Under the pieces are notes generated by a model. That model searched no databases. It was not told the DNA's origin and was given only the letters and a program-made list of their open reading frames with translations. Shown piece after piece: positions 44,793 to 56,012 of a stretch of 64,000 bases of DNA. The stretch covers positions 9,114,001 through 9,178,000 of the forward strand of contig JAULSR010000002.1 of assembly GCA_030512295.1 (NCBI GenBank), written 5' to 3'. The number at the start of each line of letters is the position of its first letter. The first letter of the stretch is position 1. The translations under genes and the position numbers were made by a program. The stretch comes from Bombardia bombarda (Eukaryota > Ascomycota > Sordariomycetes > Sordariales > Lasiosphaeriaceae).

Positions 44793-46495
44793 ATGCCTTA
44801 CGATGTTATCAACGAAGGGGACATGAACATGAACATGAAGATGGTCTCCACAGAAAGCCCCGTCGAGGGTTCTTCTGGAGGCAACCTATCGATCAGTCAA
44901 TGTCTGATGGACCTTGGAGCCGCCCGAGATCGAGCATGGTGCAACGAATCCCCGAAGCATTATGGTTTAATCCAAGAGCTGTATCGTATACATGACTTCG
45001 ATGTTATTCAAGGCTTATACTACATGAACCACGACTTTGAAAAGCTTTCATTTGACTATATTTTACGCAATAATCCGACGCAACGACTGGAATTTTGCAA
45101 ACTGCTCACCACGTTGACTGATGCTCTTACAAATTGCGAAAGTAGCATTGCTAGCGGTAAGTAAAGAATGGCCAGACAATACTACATTAGTTGGAATATC
45201 TGCTCTAGAATAACATCTCAGTGTTGTACTTACTGATTGGTTTTGACGCTAACGCCTCTTACTTCGGTCACAGTATTAAACGATATTTGCTTTGCAATCA
45301 CTGAACTACGAAGTATTGTGGATAGGATTACGAAGGCATGGGTTAAAACCTATCGATTCCCGGACACGATTGTGGATTTGCCATTCCAATTGGATATCGA
45401 GACACCTTCAAGCAGTACTCCCAACTTTCGCGACCAGCTCACCTCGGCCATTCAACAAGATTATGAAGGGACGGATAAGGGTGCACCAATAGACCTCGAC
45501 TACAACACCCTTTCAGTAGCACTACAAAACGCTATTCGGACAAATATTCGCCGAAGGGAACTTATGCCATCCATGGCACGCTCGGCGACGAGGTACGGAA
45601 AGTTATGTAAATCTGTGAGGTTGCATAAAGCAAATCTGAGTTCGTGGGTGACGACCGACCTCTGTAAGCAAATGTACGTCTTGAGATCCTGCAACTGATA
45701 TTCTCCCGCAAAGAGGGCAAAGACAACGCTGACCCAGTCTCAAACGAACAAAGAATAACCGCGATTAAGCCATACTCGTGCTTTCTGGGTGATTGCTACG
45801 ATCCTGATGTCATGTACACAAATAAGCTAGATCTCAAAAGCCACATTGTCAAATGCCACAAGGCCCTGGTACGCCAAGCCTGGACCTGTCGGGGCTTGGG
45901 CGATGGCAGCTGCTCTGCAAAGCCGTCGTCGACTCTGAAAGCGTGGAAGTACCACATAAGGCATCACCATAGGGCCGACTACATTCGAGCATTACGTGGC
46001 CAAGACAAGTTTCTCATCAACCTGATCGGACCTTTCAATTGCCCCTTTTGCAGCCATGTGATAGAAAAGAGGGGCGAAGAGGTTGATGAGCATATTTTAA
46101 GGCATCAACGCAAACTTGCTCTCATGGCCCTCCCCCCTGATACTTTCGGTGCCGTCGACAACAACGACGGCGGTGTATCTTCACTGTTGGAGCAAATGCA
46201 CTTGAGCAACAACTCTTCCATTCCCTCTGCCCATGATGAGGAGATATGTTCGCGATTGGCACGAATCAGTATCAATATGAGCCACGGGATTTCTGTCACC
46301 GAGGACGACAGCATATGTTCTCAACTGAAGCAGCTCGATTTGGATTCCTCATCTGTAAGCCAACCACCACTACAAAAACATAAATGTCTTGCTTATTCAG
46401 CGCAAACACAGTCCAAGAAAGTTCCCTCGTCAGGAGACCTGGTGTTACTGCAGAGAAAGAGGCGGAGCCAACTCAAAAGAGGTCTTGTTTCTTGA
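44793..46495 (+). CDS. Fungal C2H2 zinc-finger family protein (copy B)
   Basis: Proposed exons are 44793-45156, 45274-45663 and 45723-46495, giving 508 aa. The first intron is clear (GTAAGT...CACAG). The second (GTAAGC...CAAAG, 59 bp) is less certain. The N-terminal domain has ISQCLMDLGAARDRAWCNES and LSFDYILRNNPTQRLEFCKLL, parallel to copy A's SLDYRLRN. A central alpha-helical part holds LQNAIRTNIRRREL, matching the family's VQQRLIxANxRRR block. Cys/His-rich segments follow: KPYSCFLGDCYDP...HIVKCH, WTCRGLGDGSC...HIRHHH and FNCPFC...DEHILRHQRKLALMALP. The C-terminus is Ser-rich. Family members are usually annotated only as C2H2-domain proteins. A nuclear or signalling role is inference. It is inverted relative to copy A and followed at once by copy C. 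Confidence 0.68.
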
Positions 46496-46509
46496 CAACG
46501 AACACGAAC

Positions 46510-47771
46510 ATGAACAACAACAGCAATATGGATACGCACACGGACCCGAGGCCCGACACGGATGCCGACACGAACGTGGACATCAACCAGCCGACCAACG
46601 AAGGAGCGGAAACAACTACAGCCGTATACAAGGACTGTTCACAAGGCCCCGTCAACCAGACTTATGAAGCTTTTCTAAGAAGCGTATCATTATTGGACAT
46701 CCGACGACATGAAGGCTGTATGTACTCCATGTCATCAATTTAACAGAGATTACAGAGTTGACCGAGGAGACCCAGACGGTAAACGCGCTCTTCACGCTCT
46801 TCACACAAAAGGGGTTCATGTCGCTGGACTACTGCTTACGCAACAGTCGTGCCGAGCGAGATTACATCTGTGATCTTCTCAGCACCATCACCGCCGATCT
46901 GAAAGCCTGCCAGGCTAGGGTCAGTGTGAACTGTAAGTGGCCGACATTATATCTTGTTTTTGTTATCGACACATGAAACCGAGGTCCATGTGCTTACTCC
47001 CTTGCCCTTGTCTCTAGCCGACTGTCTAGAATGGTTCTCAAATTTCAAACTGCCAACCAGACATCGCACTACACTGCCAACTATACATATCGACAAAATA
47101 GCCGATCCAGTCATGAAAAGTCACATCAAAGACATCTGGGAAACCGTTCCAAAACTACGAAGTGCATCAAACAGTGTCTTCAACAAGTTGTACCAGTGCC
47201 GATACGAGGATGCGGATCTCACATGTAATCCCGAGCACAAGAGCTTCGATGAATTCCCCCAGAGGCTTGCCAAATATATCCTGAAAAACGTTCCAGACAC
47301 TGCAGACAATGAAGACTACTATTCGAATTTGTCAGATCAGCAAAGGCAGCCTGTCAGGATCAATATTGCCCGAAGAAACCGGAGGCAATATGAAGCAAAG
47401 CTGGGACCACAAACTCCACACTGGCGAGTGGGAAAGTCGGAGGACATGGCTCAGAAGTACGTCCTACCTCGAACCCCGCGTATATATCTCACATATACGT
47501 CCACAGTCATGACACTAGAACAAGCTGACAATCTAATTGGAAACACAGGGCTGCAGAGATGCACTTACACGATACTTTCCCCTACACATGTCCATGCGAT
47601 GGCTGTGATAGTCTCGACAACGTGCTCATGTATTCGACACATGCGACCGTTGGCAAGCATATCGTAATCGAACATGAATCGAAAATGCCCCCTTCGTGTC
47701 CTCTGTGTCCCGTCGGCGACGCTCAAGCTGACGAGGTCATGAAAATGGACGATCGGGATGGAAATGGGTAA
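46510..47771 (+). CDS. Fungal C2H2 zinc-finger family protein (copy C), 5' end uncertain
   Basis: Three downstream exons are well supported: 46747-46932, 47018-47456 and 47549-47771, with GTAAGT and GTACGT donors, closing in frame. They encode SLDYCLRNSRAERDYICDLL (family N-terminal block), VRINIARRNRRQYEAKL (central block), and FPYTCPCDGCDSL with SCPLCPVGDA (zinc-ligand-like). A likely first exon, 46510-46717 (MNNNSNMDTHTDPRPDTDAD, then YEAFLRSVSLLD), cannot be joined cleanly: the obvious intron would be only 29 bp and the joint would make a TAG. Either a 5' frame break has occurred or the start lies elsewhere. The C-terminal zinc-finger block is shorter than in copies A and B. It may be a gene in decay or a shortened variant. 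Confidence 0.55.
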
Positions 47772-47931
47772 TCGACCAGTTTAACAAAAACATCTTTTTT
47801 GTGGCTGTTAAAAATCAGGAGCTTAATGAAATGGACGGTGCTATGCGTCTGCATATCAAAAAGTCTGGCCGGCTGGTTTAAGTCTATGTGGGGCAGACCA
47901 ACCACGTCTCTCATCATCCAATTAGAAAACA

Positions 47932-48005
47932 TCCCTCGTGGCGCAATTGGCTAGCGCGTCAGACTGTTAATCTGGAGGCTGTAAGTTCAATCCTTACCGA
48001 GGGAG
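47932..48005 (+). tRNA. tRNA-Asn (GTT)
   Basis: The 74-nt cloverleaf has a fully paired acceptor stem, TCCCTCG/CGAGGGA. The anticodon stem CAGA/TCTG encloses loop CTGTTAA, giving anticodon GTT. The D-arm reads GGCGCAATTGGCTAGCGC and the T-arm GTAAG-TTCAATC-CTTAC. No intron. It marks the right edge of the gene-poor island. Confidence 0.95.
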
Positions 48006-48280
48006 ACTGTCTTTACTTTTGCATGTCATTTCGTTTTCCCTTTTTCCTAGACTTGAACAACAGTTGTCATTACCGCAATGAAGGAAAGCATATAGGTACC
48101 TGGGTAGTCTTAATTTTTAGCCTTTTTCGCCCATCTCGATGAACAAACCCGGTCAATTCTCCTTCCAAACCCCACCATACAAACAAATCATAATCATCCA
48201 CATCACATGCCTCTCGTTAACCCACCTCCATATCTCGAGCTGATCACCCTCGTAACCTCCCCCAACACCATCCCATCCAT

Positions 48281-48793
48281 TCAACTCGGATGCGTCGGAT
48301 CAACCCACCTCACCCCCTCCGGCCTCTCCACCGGCTCCAAGTCCGGCAAATTGACCGCGACCGCCTCGCTGTCGCTCCGGACCAGCACGCACTCGAGCGT
48401 CTCATCCGCGCTCGCGTTGATCTCCTGGTGCGGCACGTAGGGCGGCACGAAAATAAAGTCGCCGGGCCCGGCCTCGGCGGTGAACTCGAGGTGCTCGCCC
48501 CAGCGCATGCGCGCGCGCCCTTTCACGACGTAGATGACCGACTCGAGGTGGCCGTGGTGGTGCGCGCCCGTCTTGGCGTCGGGGTGGATGTGCACGGTGC
48601 CGGCCCAGAGCTTCTGCGCGCCGACGCGCGCGAGGTTGATGGCGGCCGCGCGGTCCATGCCCGGCGTCTGCGCCGTGTTGGCGTCGAGCGAGGTCGAGGG
48701 GATGACGCGCACGCCCGTCGTTTTCCAGGCGTCGGGGGGCGCGGGGGGGATCTGGGTGGAGGTGGAGCAGGCGGGGGTGTCGGGGGTCGACAT
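48281..48793 (-). CDS. Small cupin-domain protein
   Basis: A single exon of 170 aa from ATG 48793 (MSTPDTPAC). Cupin motif 1 appears as HIHPDAKTGAHHHGHLE (His78, His80, His82 and Glu84 as likely metal ligands), followed by VIYVVKGRARMRWG. Motif 2 is GDFIFVPPYVPHQEIN. One beta-barrel domain of this size without other domains suits a metal-binding cupin, possibly an isomerase, oxalate-type enzyme or dioxygenase-like protein; the reaction cannot be inferred. No signal peptide, so intracellular. The gene is GC-rich with strong C/G third-position bias, unlike the island just to its left, and an antisense frame runs the whole length because of that bias. Confidence 0.85.
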   Translation of the reverse strand: MSTPDTPACSTSTQIPPAPPDAWKTTGVRVIPSTSLDANTAQTPGMDRAAAINLARVGAQKLWAGTVHIHPDAKTGAHHHGHLESVIYVVKGRARMRWGEHLEFTAEAGPGDFIFVPPYVPHQEINASADETLECVLVRSDSEAVAVNLPDLEPVERPEGVRWVDPTHPS

Positions 48794-49691
48794 GGTGTTT
48801 ATCAATAACGCAAGCGATTCCGACTTGTTTTTATTTCTGGTCGAAGCTGGGTTTATTTATCTGCATTTTGTTTGCTCGTTGAGTTTATGAGGATGACTGA
48901 TGTGTGATGATGGCGGATGTTGGATGGTGTGACCGTTGCCGGAAGCGGGGTTGGAGCTAAACGAGACTATTTGCATGTCATTGGGCATTGGCGTCTTTCG
49001 AGATGCGCGGCGGCCCAAACAAAAAGACGGTAAACGCCCCAAAACACACGTGCAGTCAAGGGCGACACGGGGACACCGAGCTTCTGCCGAAGAGGGCTTT
49101 TGTTTACCGACCTTGATCTTATTCATCCGCGTTTCTGCCCCATGTGTTTCTGGAAAGACAATGTGTGTGTACATGTATGCGTGTATTCTGTGTGATATGT
49201 GTGTGCTCTGAGAGCATGACAGCAAAGCACCTCTTCAGACCACATTCGTGTCTTGACAATCTTGTCAGAACTGATTCATTGGAGCTTTCTTGATTCTCTC
49301 CATTGTCCCTCCATAATACTTCAACTGTATGAAGCGTTAAGTAGTTTACGTGGAAAAAAGTTGTATTTTTATCAGGCCCCGAAGAACCTATTCACCTTGT
49401 GTCTATCACCAGTCTCATATTGTCACACCTCTCAACATGAACATCCCCAGCTAATCATCCTTCAAAACGGAGTCAACTATGCGCTCCATCTGGGCTCGTC
49501 TTGCAGAACCGTTTTTAGGGCCATCTTTCCTTGGCCCTTGCATTCCCCGAACCCGAGACTCCGTCCGCTGACGTGCTGCTCGGCACAGGCTGACTCCACA
49601 TACTGGCAACAAGCTCGCTTGCTGTTGGAATGTTGGTTGGCAGCTTTGCGTCTCTACGGCTGATGACTATGAACACAGAGATATATCAGCG
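48794..49691. other. Intergenic region
   Basis: Promoter of the cupin gene and downstream flank of the next small ORF. No other feature seen. Confidence 0.45.
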
Positions 49692-50123
49692 CTACTCAAG
49701 AGACAAAGAGCACTTAGACTCTAGTTCAATAGGTATTAAACACAGACGGGGAAGTGATTTTGGCCTTGACACGAGTGTCCTCCGTTGTGGCAGGTTCTTT
49801 TCCCGGCCTCGGATCTCCTTCTTTATGTCCTGTAAGCTCATATCGTCTGGGTGGGGATAAGGAGTTGCCTGGATCTCCTTCAAGCTGACGAATTCCTGGG
49901 GCGGCTTGATGCATTCGTGTGTCCGCCAGGTATTCGTCGACCACTCTTTTATTCCGACAAAGACGCAATTGGTGCAAGCTTGAAAGTCCTTTGTGATACA
50001 TTGGTTGCTTGCAATCTTTGGGTTGAGACTCATTAACTTCCTTGGGCAGTAGTCGATCTTAGTGATATTGTTAGCCTCAAGCCCACAGCAGCCTGGGCAC
50101 CGGTCCATCTGCGCAATACACAT
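49692..50123 (-). CDS. Hypothetical 143-aa cysteine-containing protein
   Basis: The frame starts at ATG 50123 with MCIAQMDRCPGCCGLEANNI and runs to a stop at 49692. The first half has eleven cysteines, including CPGCCG, CP, C...ACTNC and HEC, in a spacing that could bind zinc or form disulfides. No signal peptide is evident, so metal binding is more likely than secretion. The second half (KEIQATPYPHPDDMSLQDI onward) is charged and probably disordered. Fungal genomes hold many small proteins of this kind without assigned function. No intron is needed. It could be real or a chance frame; cysteine clustering and ATG start favour real. Confidence 0.45.
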   Translation of the reverse strand: MCIAQMDRCPGCCGLEANNITKIDYCPRKLMSLNPKIASNQCITKDFQACTNCVFVGIKEWSTNTWRTHECIKPPQEFVSLKEIQATPYPHPDDMSLQDIKKEIRGREKNLPQRRTLVSRPKSLPRLCLIPIELESKCSLSLE

Positions 50124-51110
50124 GACGAATAATGTTCTTTGCTTTTGTTTTTATGGATAAAATGGATGCGTGAACTGAGTGGTGAAGAATAGCGGCGCGA
50201 ACATGGAGACGGAGTCGATGAATTTATAGCTGTGGTCGATGGTAAAGTTGATGGCGGAGGACGAGAGGATGGATAATTCAACCAGATGTAGACCTTGTTG
50301 TGTGTAGAGCACGCTGAAACGGTAAAGATACAGAAACCTTGACAGGTGATTCAGAAACTCTGAGCTTAATATGGTTCCAGCACGTGGCCCGAGGTATAAT
50401 AACCGGCGATAGGGTAGAGCCTTCCCATTGCATTCAACTCTCCTGATTTCAATTTACACCCAGCAGAACGCCACTCAAGTAGGATCAGCTTACCTTCCAT
50501 GGTATCAAGCTGGGGGGCAGGGTGATCGTGGGCGCAATACCCAGGCTGACACGAAAACCGCGTTTTGGCTGGCGAGGCATCCTCCCAGCTTGACGTTGGC
50601 AAAGGATGAGGTGCAGTTACGTAATTGCTGCGCAGGATACAAAATTGGGAGGTCTGTTTTGGAAACATGACCTCAATAGTAGGCGTTGAAGTAACATGGT
50701 GATAGTTTCCAACTGAAGAGGCTCGTATAAGGTTACATTCGCGGCCACGTTGCAGATTCTAACCGGGTTCAGGGAAACACGCCCAAACTCAACGCCGTCT
50801 CGTGTTGATGTAATGATATTTGGGTTGCATGTCTACCGATAAGCAAAACGCACGTGTGCAGCATTCGTTCAACAAGAGCCCCTGAGCCCAAGAATCTCTG
50901 ATCTACAACCCTAACCCTTGTTTACGAGAATGCCAAGCCACGGTTCCGCGCGGGTGGCGCCTTCCCTTGGTTCCCGCCCACCGAGCCATTTCACCTCCGC
51001 ACTGCGACTTCCATAACAGTCATCCCTCCTTCCTTCCAGCCATACCTTCCCAAGAAACAGATGAAAGCGTGACCACTGCCAGCAGAGCATACGTCACTCT
51101 CCTCCTGCAC
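50124..51110. other. Intergenic region
   Basis: Divergent spacer between the hypothetical cysteine-containing ORF and the Nudix gene. No gene supported. Confidence 0.4.
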
Positions 51111-51857
51111 ATGAGTCATCTTCAATTCTCAATCCGCCCCGCTTTCGCTTCGTCGTACAATTCAGCCCTTGTTCGCGCTCTTACTCCCACCCTCAAGTCC
51201 GCATCCCGCAGCTTCACCATGTCGCCCAAAACCCAAGAGCCCGTCATCACGCGCGTGTCAGAGCTGCCGACCTCAGAGGCCAAATGGGTCACGCTCAAAA
51301 AGATTGAGTACGTCGACCAGGTCGGCAAGCCCCGAACATGGGAGGTGGCGGAGCGCAAGACGAGAGCGGCCAAGGCCGGCGTCGACGCCGTGGCCATGGG
51401 CAACATTCTGATCCACCCCTCCCGTCCGCCCGCCACCCTCGTCGTCATCCAGTACCGCCCGCCGCTCGATGCCTACACGGTCGAATGGCCTGCTGGTCTG
51501 ATTGACGCCGGCGAGACGGTCGAGGAGGCGGCCGTGCGCGAGTTCAAGGAGGAGACGGGCTACGACTGCAAGCTCATCAGCCTCAGCCCCGTCCAGGCCG
51601 CCGACCCGGGGCTGTCCAACGCCAACATGCAGATGGCTATAGTCGAGGTGCAGCTGCCCGAGGGCGATGAGGGAGAGGGGCCGGAGCAGCGCCTCGAGGA
51701 CGGCGAGCACATCCAGCGCGTCATCATACCTCTGAGCGAGTTCTATGATCGCCTTGTCGAGTACTCGAAGCAGGACCGCATGATCGTTGCTGCGAAGCTG
51801 TTCCATTTTGCGCACGGGATGCACTTCGCCAAGACGCAGAAGTACGGCAACCTGTGA
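51111..51857 (+). CDS. ADP-ribose pyrophosphatase, Nudix hydrolase (YSA1-like)
   Basis: A single exon of 248 aa from ATG 51111. The Nudix box is complete: Gly129-x5-Glu135-x7-Arg143-Glu144-x2-Glu147-Glu148-x-Gly150, within GLIDAGETVEEAAVREF. YSA1-type enzymes split ADP-ribose and related nucleotide sugars into AMP and the sugar phosphate. Strands before the box (VAMGNILIHP, TLVVIQYRPPLDAYTVEWPAG) and after it (SPVQAADPGLSNANMQMAIVEV) match the family. Residues 1-36 (MSHLQFSIRPAFASSYNSALVR and on) are basic and Ser/Ala-rich with no acidic residue, like a mitochondrial presequence. A second ATG at 51219, in the strong context TTCACCATGTCG, would begin a cytosolic form at MSPKTQEP. Confidence 0.92.
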   Translation: MSHLQFSIRPAFASSYNSALVRALTPTLKSASRSFTMSPKTQEPVITRVSELPTSEAKWVTLKKIEYVDQVGKPRTWEVAERKTRAAKAGVDAVAMGNILIHPSRPPATLVVIQYRPPLDAYTVEWPAGLIDAGETVEEAAVREFKEETGYDCKLISLSPVQAADPGLSNANMQMAIVEVQLPEGDEGEGPEQRLEDGEHIQRVIIPLSEFYDRLVEYSKQDRMIVAAKLFHFAHGMHFAKTQKYGNL

Positions 51858-52380
51858 TTCGCGGTTTGTAAGCGAGTTCGTGGTGGTTAGTCATTAGAGA
51901 AAATGGGGATGAACAACAGTCGGCCACCAGTAATCGGGGATCTGGATACTATCGAGACTTTGTCCTCAGTCTCTGATAAAGCCTTTCAACCTACAATGCT
52001 AGATTTAAAGAGGATTAATACCCCGGAAACTGCTCGGTGATTGTGCCTGTGACTGGAATAGGATCTGATGTGTTAACAACACTTTCCTCTCAAGTAAGTT
52101 CTAAAAGATCAGGCCAAGTTTTGAAACTCTAGTAACCCCGCTGATCGCTTCATCATAGATTGGATAAATCTCAACTGCCCACCAGCCTAGCTGCTTAACT
52201 CCAAACAATCCGAGCTCGCAAGTTGTTTACTTGGTGCTGACCCTCTGGTTTCGGTCGCCTGTTCTTGACCAGCTGTCCCCCGCCCTCCTCTAACGCGATA
52301 CGCAAGTATTCCGCAGATATGCAGGCGCTCTCTCGCTTCACTACCAATCTCGCAATCTTAGGTTGCTATCGTCGCCCACA
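51858..52380. other. Intergenic region
   Basis: 3' flank of the Nudix gene and promoter of the MFS gene. Nothing else seen. Confidence 0.45.
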
Positions 52381-54701
52381 ATGAAGCCGTCATCACAGAA
52401 ACTAGCACACGCCTTCCCTATAAGCCGCATTGAGAGATTGCAACAAACCTCCTCAAACTCGACATATTTATCGGCTTTCAAGATGAATGGGACTCCAATG
52501 TATCTCAAAGGTCTCCGGCTATGGTGCCTCGATGGCGTGTTATTGATCGGAATGTTGCTTCTGGGCCTTGATGTCAACATTGTCGCGACTGTACGCTGAC
52601 TCTGATCTCATCTTCTTCCCAATTGTATTCGAGCCGACTACAGAGGCTGACCAACACACGTAGGCTGTGCCCTCCATCACGAGCCAGTTCGGCAGCATCG
52701 CCGACCTGAACTGGTATGGCTCGGCCTTCCTGCTTGCTCTGTACGTCGTTCGCCCCATTCCATGGAGATTCCCTCTCACCATGCGGCTGTTAACACGGTA
52801 CTAACACAGATGCGCCCTCCAGCCTCTCGCTGGCAAGATGTACATCTGCTTTCGCCTGAAGGTACGCGTTGGCTTGCTTGTCCCACTGCCCACCTGATGA
52901 AGTGTTTGCTAACCCAACACTCCTCACAGCCAACATTCCTCGGATTTCTCGCCGTATTCGGTCTTGGCAACATAATATCTGCTCTTGCCAAGTCCAGCAA
53001 CATGGTCATCGCGGGCCGGGTCGTCGCAGGTGTGGGAGCATCCGGCCTCACCAACGGCGCCTTGGTAATCATGACCACAGTCACACCACCAAAGTTCCGA
53101 CCCATTGCTACAAATCTCGGTCTTTCTGTAGTTTCCATCGGCTCCATCTTCGGACCGCTAATTGGCGGTGCGCTGACGCAGCATGCTGGCTGGCAGTGGT
53201 GTAAGTGTGCCTCCTCCACTCAAACCTACAATTCCATCAGGCATAGCTGCTAACCTTTCACATCGCCACAGGCTTCTGGGCCTTCCTCCCGCCCCTCGCC
53301 TTCGTCATGCTCGTCGCATCCCTCCTCCGCATCCCGGACCAATGCCCTAAGAAACCCGCCCTCCAAACCATCCTCTCGCTGCACACCCACCTCGACCTTG
53401 TAGGTTTCGCGTTCTTCGCGCCGGCATGCATCCTCTTCCTCATCGCCATCAGCTGGGGCGGCACCACCCACCCATGGGGCTCCGACATCGTCATTGCATT
53501 CCTCTGTGGCTCTGTGGTGCTGCTTGGCCTGCTCTACGCGTGGTGTAGGTCGCGCGGCGATGACGCCATTCTACCGCCGCGGCTGCTGGCAGGCCGGACG
53601 CTGTTGGTCGGCAGCGTGGTCATGGGACTGCAGGGCGGGGCGACGGTCATGATGGGCTATTATCTGAGCACGTGGTTCCAGGCTGTGAAGGGGGCAGGAC
53701 CGACGGCGGCGGGGGTCATGATGTTGCCGTCGACGGTGAGCCAGATTGTAGGTTCGCTGGTGGCGGGGGCTTTGGGTATGTAAATCTTTCTCTGTTCATC
53801 CTTAGTTGTTAAGGAGTTGGTTGGACGTATGCTAATTTGAATGAATGAACCTAGTCCGCAAGCTACACTATCTCCCACCGTGGGCCATCGTCGGCTCGAT
53901 GCTCACGGCCATTGGCTCCGGCCTCATGGTCACGTTTGACAGGCAAACATCGAGCGCAAGGTGGATCGGCTACCAGATCATCGCCGGACTTGGACGCGGC
54001 GTAGCTTCAAGCATGGTCAGTTACCCCTATTACCCACTCCATATCATATGTGTATCAAACACCCAGCTGACCATCACTTTGCTTCCAGCCAACCCTAGCA
54101 GCCCAAGATGCCCTCAGTCTCCCTGACTTCACCATCGCCACCGCCACCCTCGCACTTTGCCAGTTCTTCGCCGGCTCCGTCGCCATCTCCGTCGGCGGCG
54201 CCATCTTCCACAACAACCTGCAGCCAGCGCTGGCGAGACACGCACCCGGCGTTGACGTCTCCGTAGTTGTCAACATGGGCGCCACTCATCTTGGCCGGGA
54301 GGTGCCAGCGGAGCTGCTCGAGGGTGTGTTGGCTGCGTACAATGAGGCGCTGGTCAAGGTCTTTGTATGTTTTTTGTTTGTCCTCATTCTGGGTGTAACG
54401 GGAAAGACAGCGGGGCGCTAATCAGTGACGCAAACAGTATGTGACAGCTGCAACTGCCACGGTTGCGGCTGTGCTCAGCTTTTGGTTCAGCTGGGATAGA
54501 ATCGGCTTAAGTGATAAGATGGTGATGGATGAGGTGCAGTCCGCCAAAGAGATGGAGCTCCCCTCCATGTGTGATATTGGACGAGTCAATTCCAACTTGG
54601 ACAGTGGTTCCGTTCAAGTTAACCATCTTGGAATCAGGAGCAGGAGCAGGAGCAAAAATAGGGACAGAAGCAGAGGCGGAAGCACGAGAGAAAGACAGTG
54701 A
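52381..54701 (+). CDS. MFS transporter, DHA2-type (14-helix) drug/metabolite exporter
   Basis: Eight exons (52381-52590, 52664-52740, 52810-52861, 52930-53200, 53272-53775, 53855-54015, 54089-54364, 54438-54701) close in frame to 604 aa. The first helix carries LLIGMLLLGLDVNIVATAVPSI, the DHA2 motif with Asp in the membrane. GRVVAGVGASGLTNGALVI is the helix 4 motif, and LGLSVVSIGSIFGPLIGGAL is the antiporter motif C of helix 5. Later helices run through VGSVVMGLQGGATVMMGYYLS to TVAAVLSFWFSWDRIGL. Such proteins export toxic compounds or secondary metabolites across the plasma membrane using the proton gradient. The C-terminal tail contains an Arg-Ser run (RSRSRSKNRDRSR) encoded by a GGAGCA-rich repeat. 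No biosynthetic cluster adjoins it, so the substrate is unknown. Confidence 0.9.
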
Positions 54702-56012
54702 TGTTGAAGAGGATTTGTGGAGACGATGGTGGCTGAGACATTGCTGCTGTTGCTATTCTTGAGACTTTATACTATCCCATCTATTGATCTGATATCTTGC
54801 TTGAATAGTTAGTATTCGTGTTCTTCTAGAACTCTGAGCTGACAAGGCTACCACAACTAAGCCAGGCAGTCATTTGATACCCAGATCTACAGGCATCATG
54901 ATAAGACGAAAGAATGAGTTGTTCCCCGTCTCTGTTGTTTTATCGACAATAATCATTGTATTTTGGTGACTACTAGACTTAAGGCATCTCGGTGAGAATG
55001 TTGGTTAATACCAAGCCCAACTAATTCTGCCCTCACACAATGGTAACCTGACAGCATAGAAGACGAATCTTTGTTCGGATGAAAAGCAATGTATGACCCA
55101 CTTTGGGTTCAATTTAAGACTGAACGCGGCTAATATCAACATTGTTTATCAACATTATCAGTTGAATGACATGTTTTGGTCTGTTTAAGTTGCGAGTTTA
55201 GTAAGTACATCTCTCTGGTAATAAAATTTTCGGTCAGGTAGCTATGTCACATCAGTCTAGTCCACAGGGTATGATCCGATATGTGGTATTGTGTCACGAG
55301 GGAGAGATACGAAACCTCGGATGCGCCACCCTATCGTGCTTTTCGTTCTTAACACAAGCAAACTTCGCCGTGATTTGACAGAGCCCTCCTTCGCGAGGGT
55401 GACAAACTGTGGAAGTGGAGACGAGTTGGAGTTTGCCTTCGTGGTCATTTCCCGTCCAGTGTTTTCCACGCTTGCAAGCTTGACCACGATGGGATCGCCA
55501 ACATGTCGTCTTGGCGTTGACAGTTTATGTGGGTGTTGGAGACCGCCTGACGGCGAATATGTGACGAAAGGAATGGTTTCTAGCCTACCACGTCGCAACT
55601 ACCTACAGAAACACAGGAAACAGCTCCTCGGAGGCTCGGTTACTAAAAGCAGGTGCTACACACACAACAGGGTTAAGTAATCGGGCCCAGACTGCAAGTA
55701 TATATATTCGGGCTAAAGTGCACCCTTTTGGATCTTAGCTTCTACAACTGCGAGGTGTGCACCATTCTCATACTGCAAAACACTATTTTCTTCTCTCCTT
55801 CTTACCGAAACACCAGCCCCATGTCAGCATCTCGACATCCTTCCAAACACATTTTTGACACGAATTCTCATCCTGGGTCCCCTATAGATATCTGACACCT
55901 GACTTGTTTTCCCAAATAGGTGAGATCACGGCCCTTTCCACGACCTGCAAACTGGCTAAGCATGTATTTTGGCTTGCCCTACTGACCAAGTGTTGCGTCA
56001 CAGCCCACAGCA
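54702..56012. other. Intergenic region
   Basis: No gene seen. The frame at 55291-55680 has no domain and no supporting context. Confidence 0.4.

Noticed and set aside
33406..48005. Possible giant transposon or transposable-element origin of the island
   Set aside because: I found no tyrosine recombinase, transposase, reverse transcriptase, terminal repeats or target duplications within the window.
48290..48808. 172-residue plus-strand frame
   Set aside because: Antisense shadow of the cupin gene in GC-rich sequence; the cupin motifs are clearly on the minus strand.
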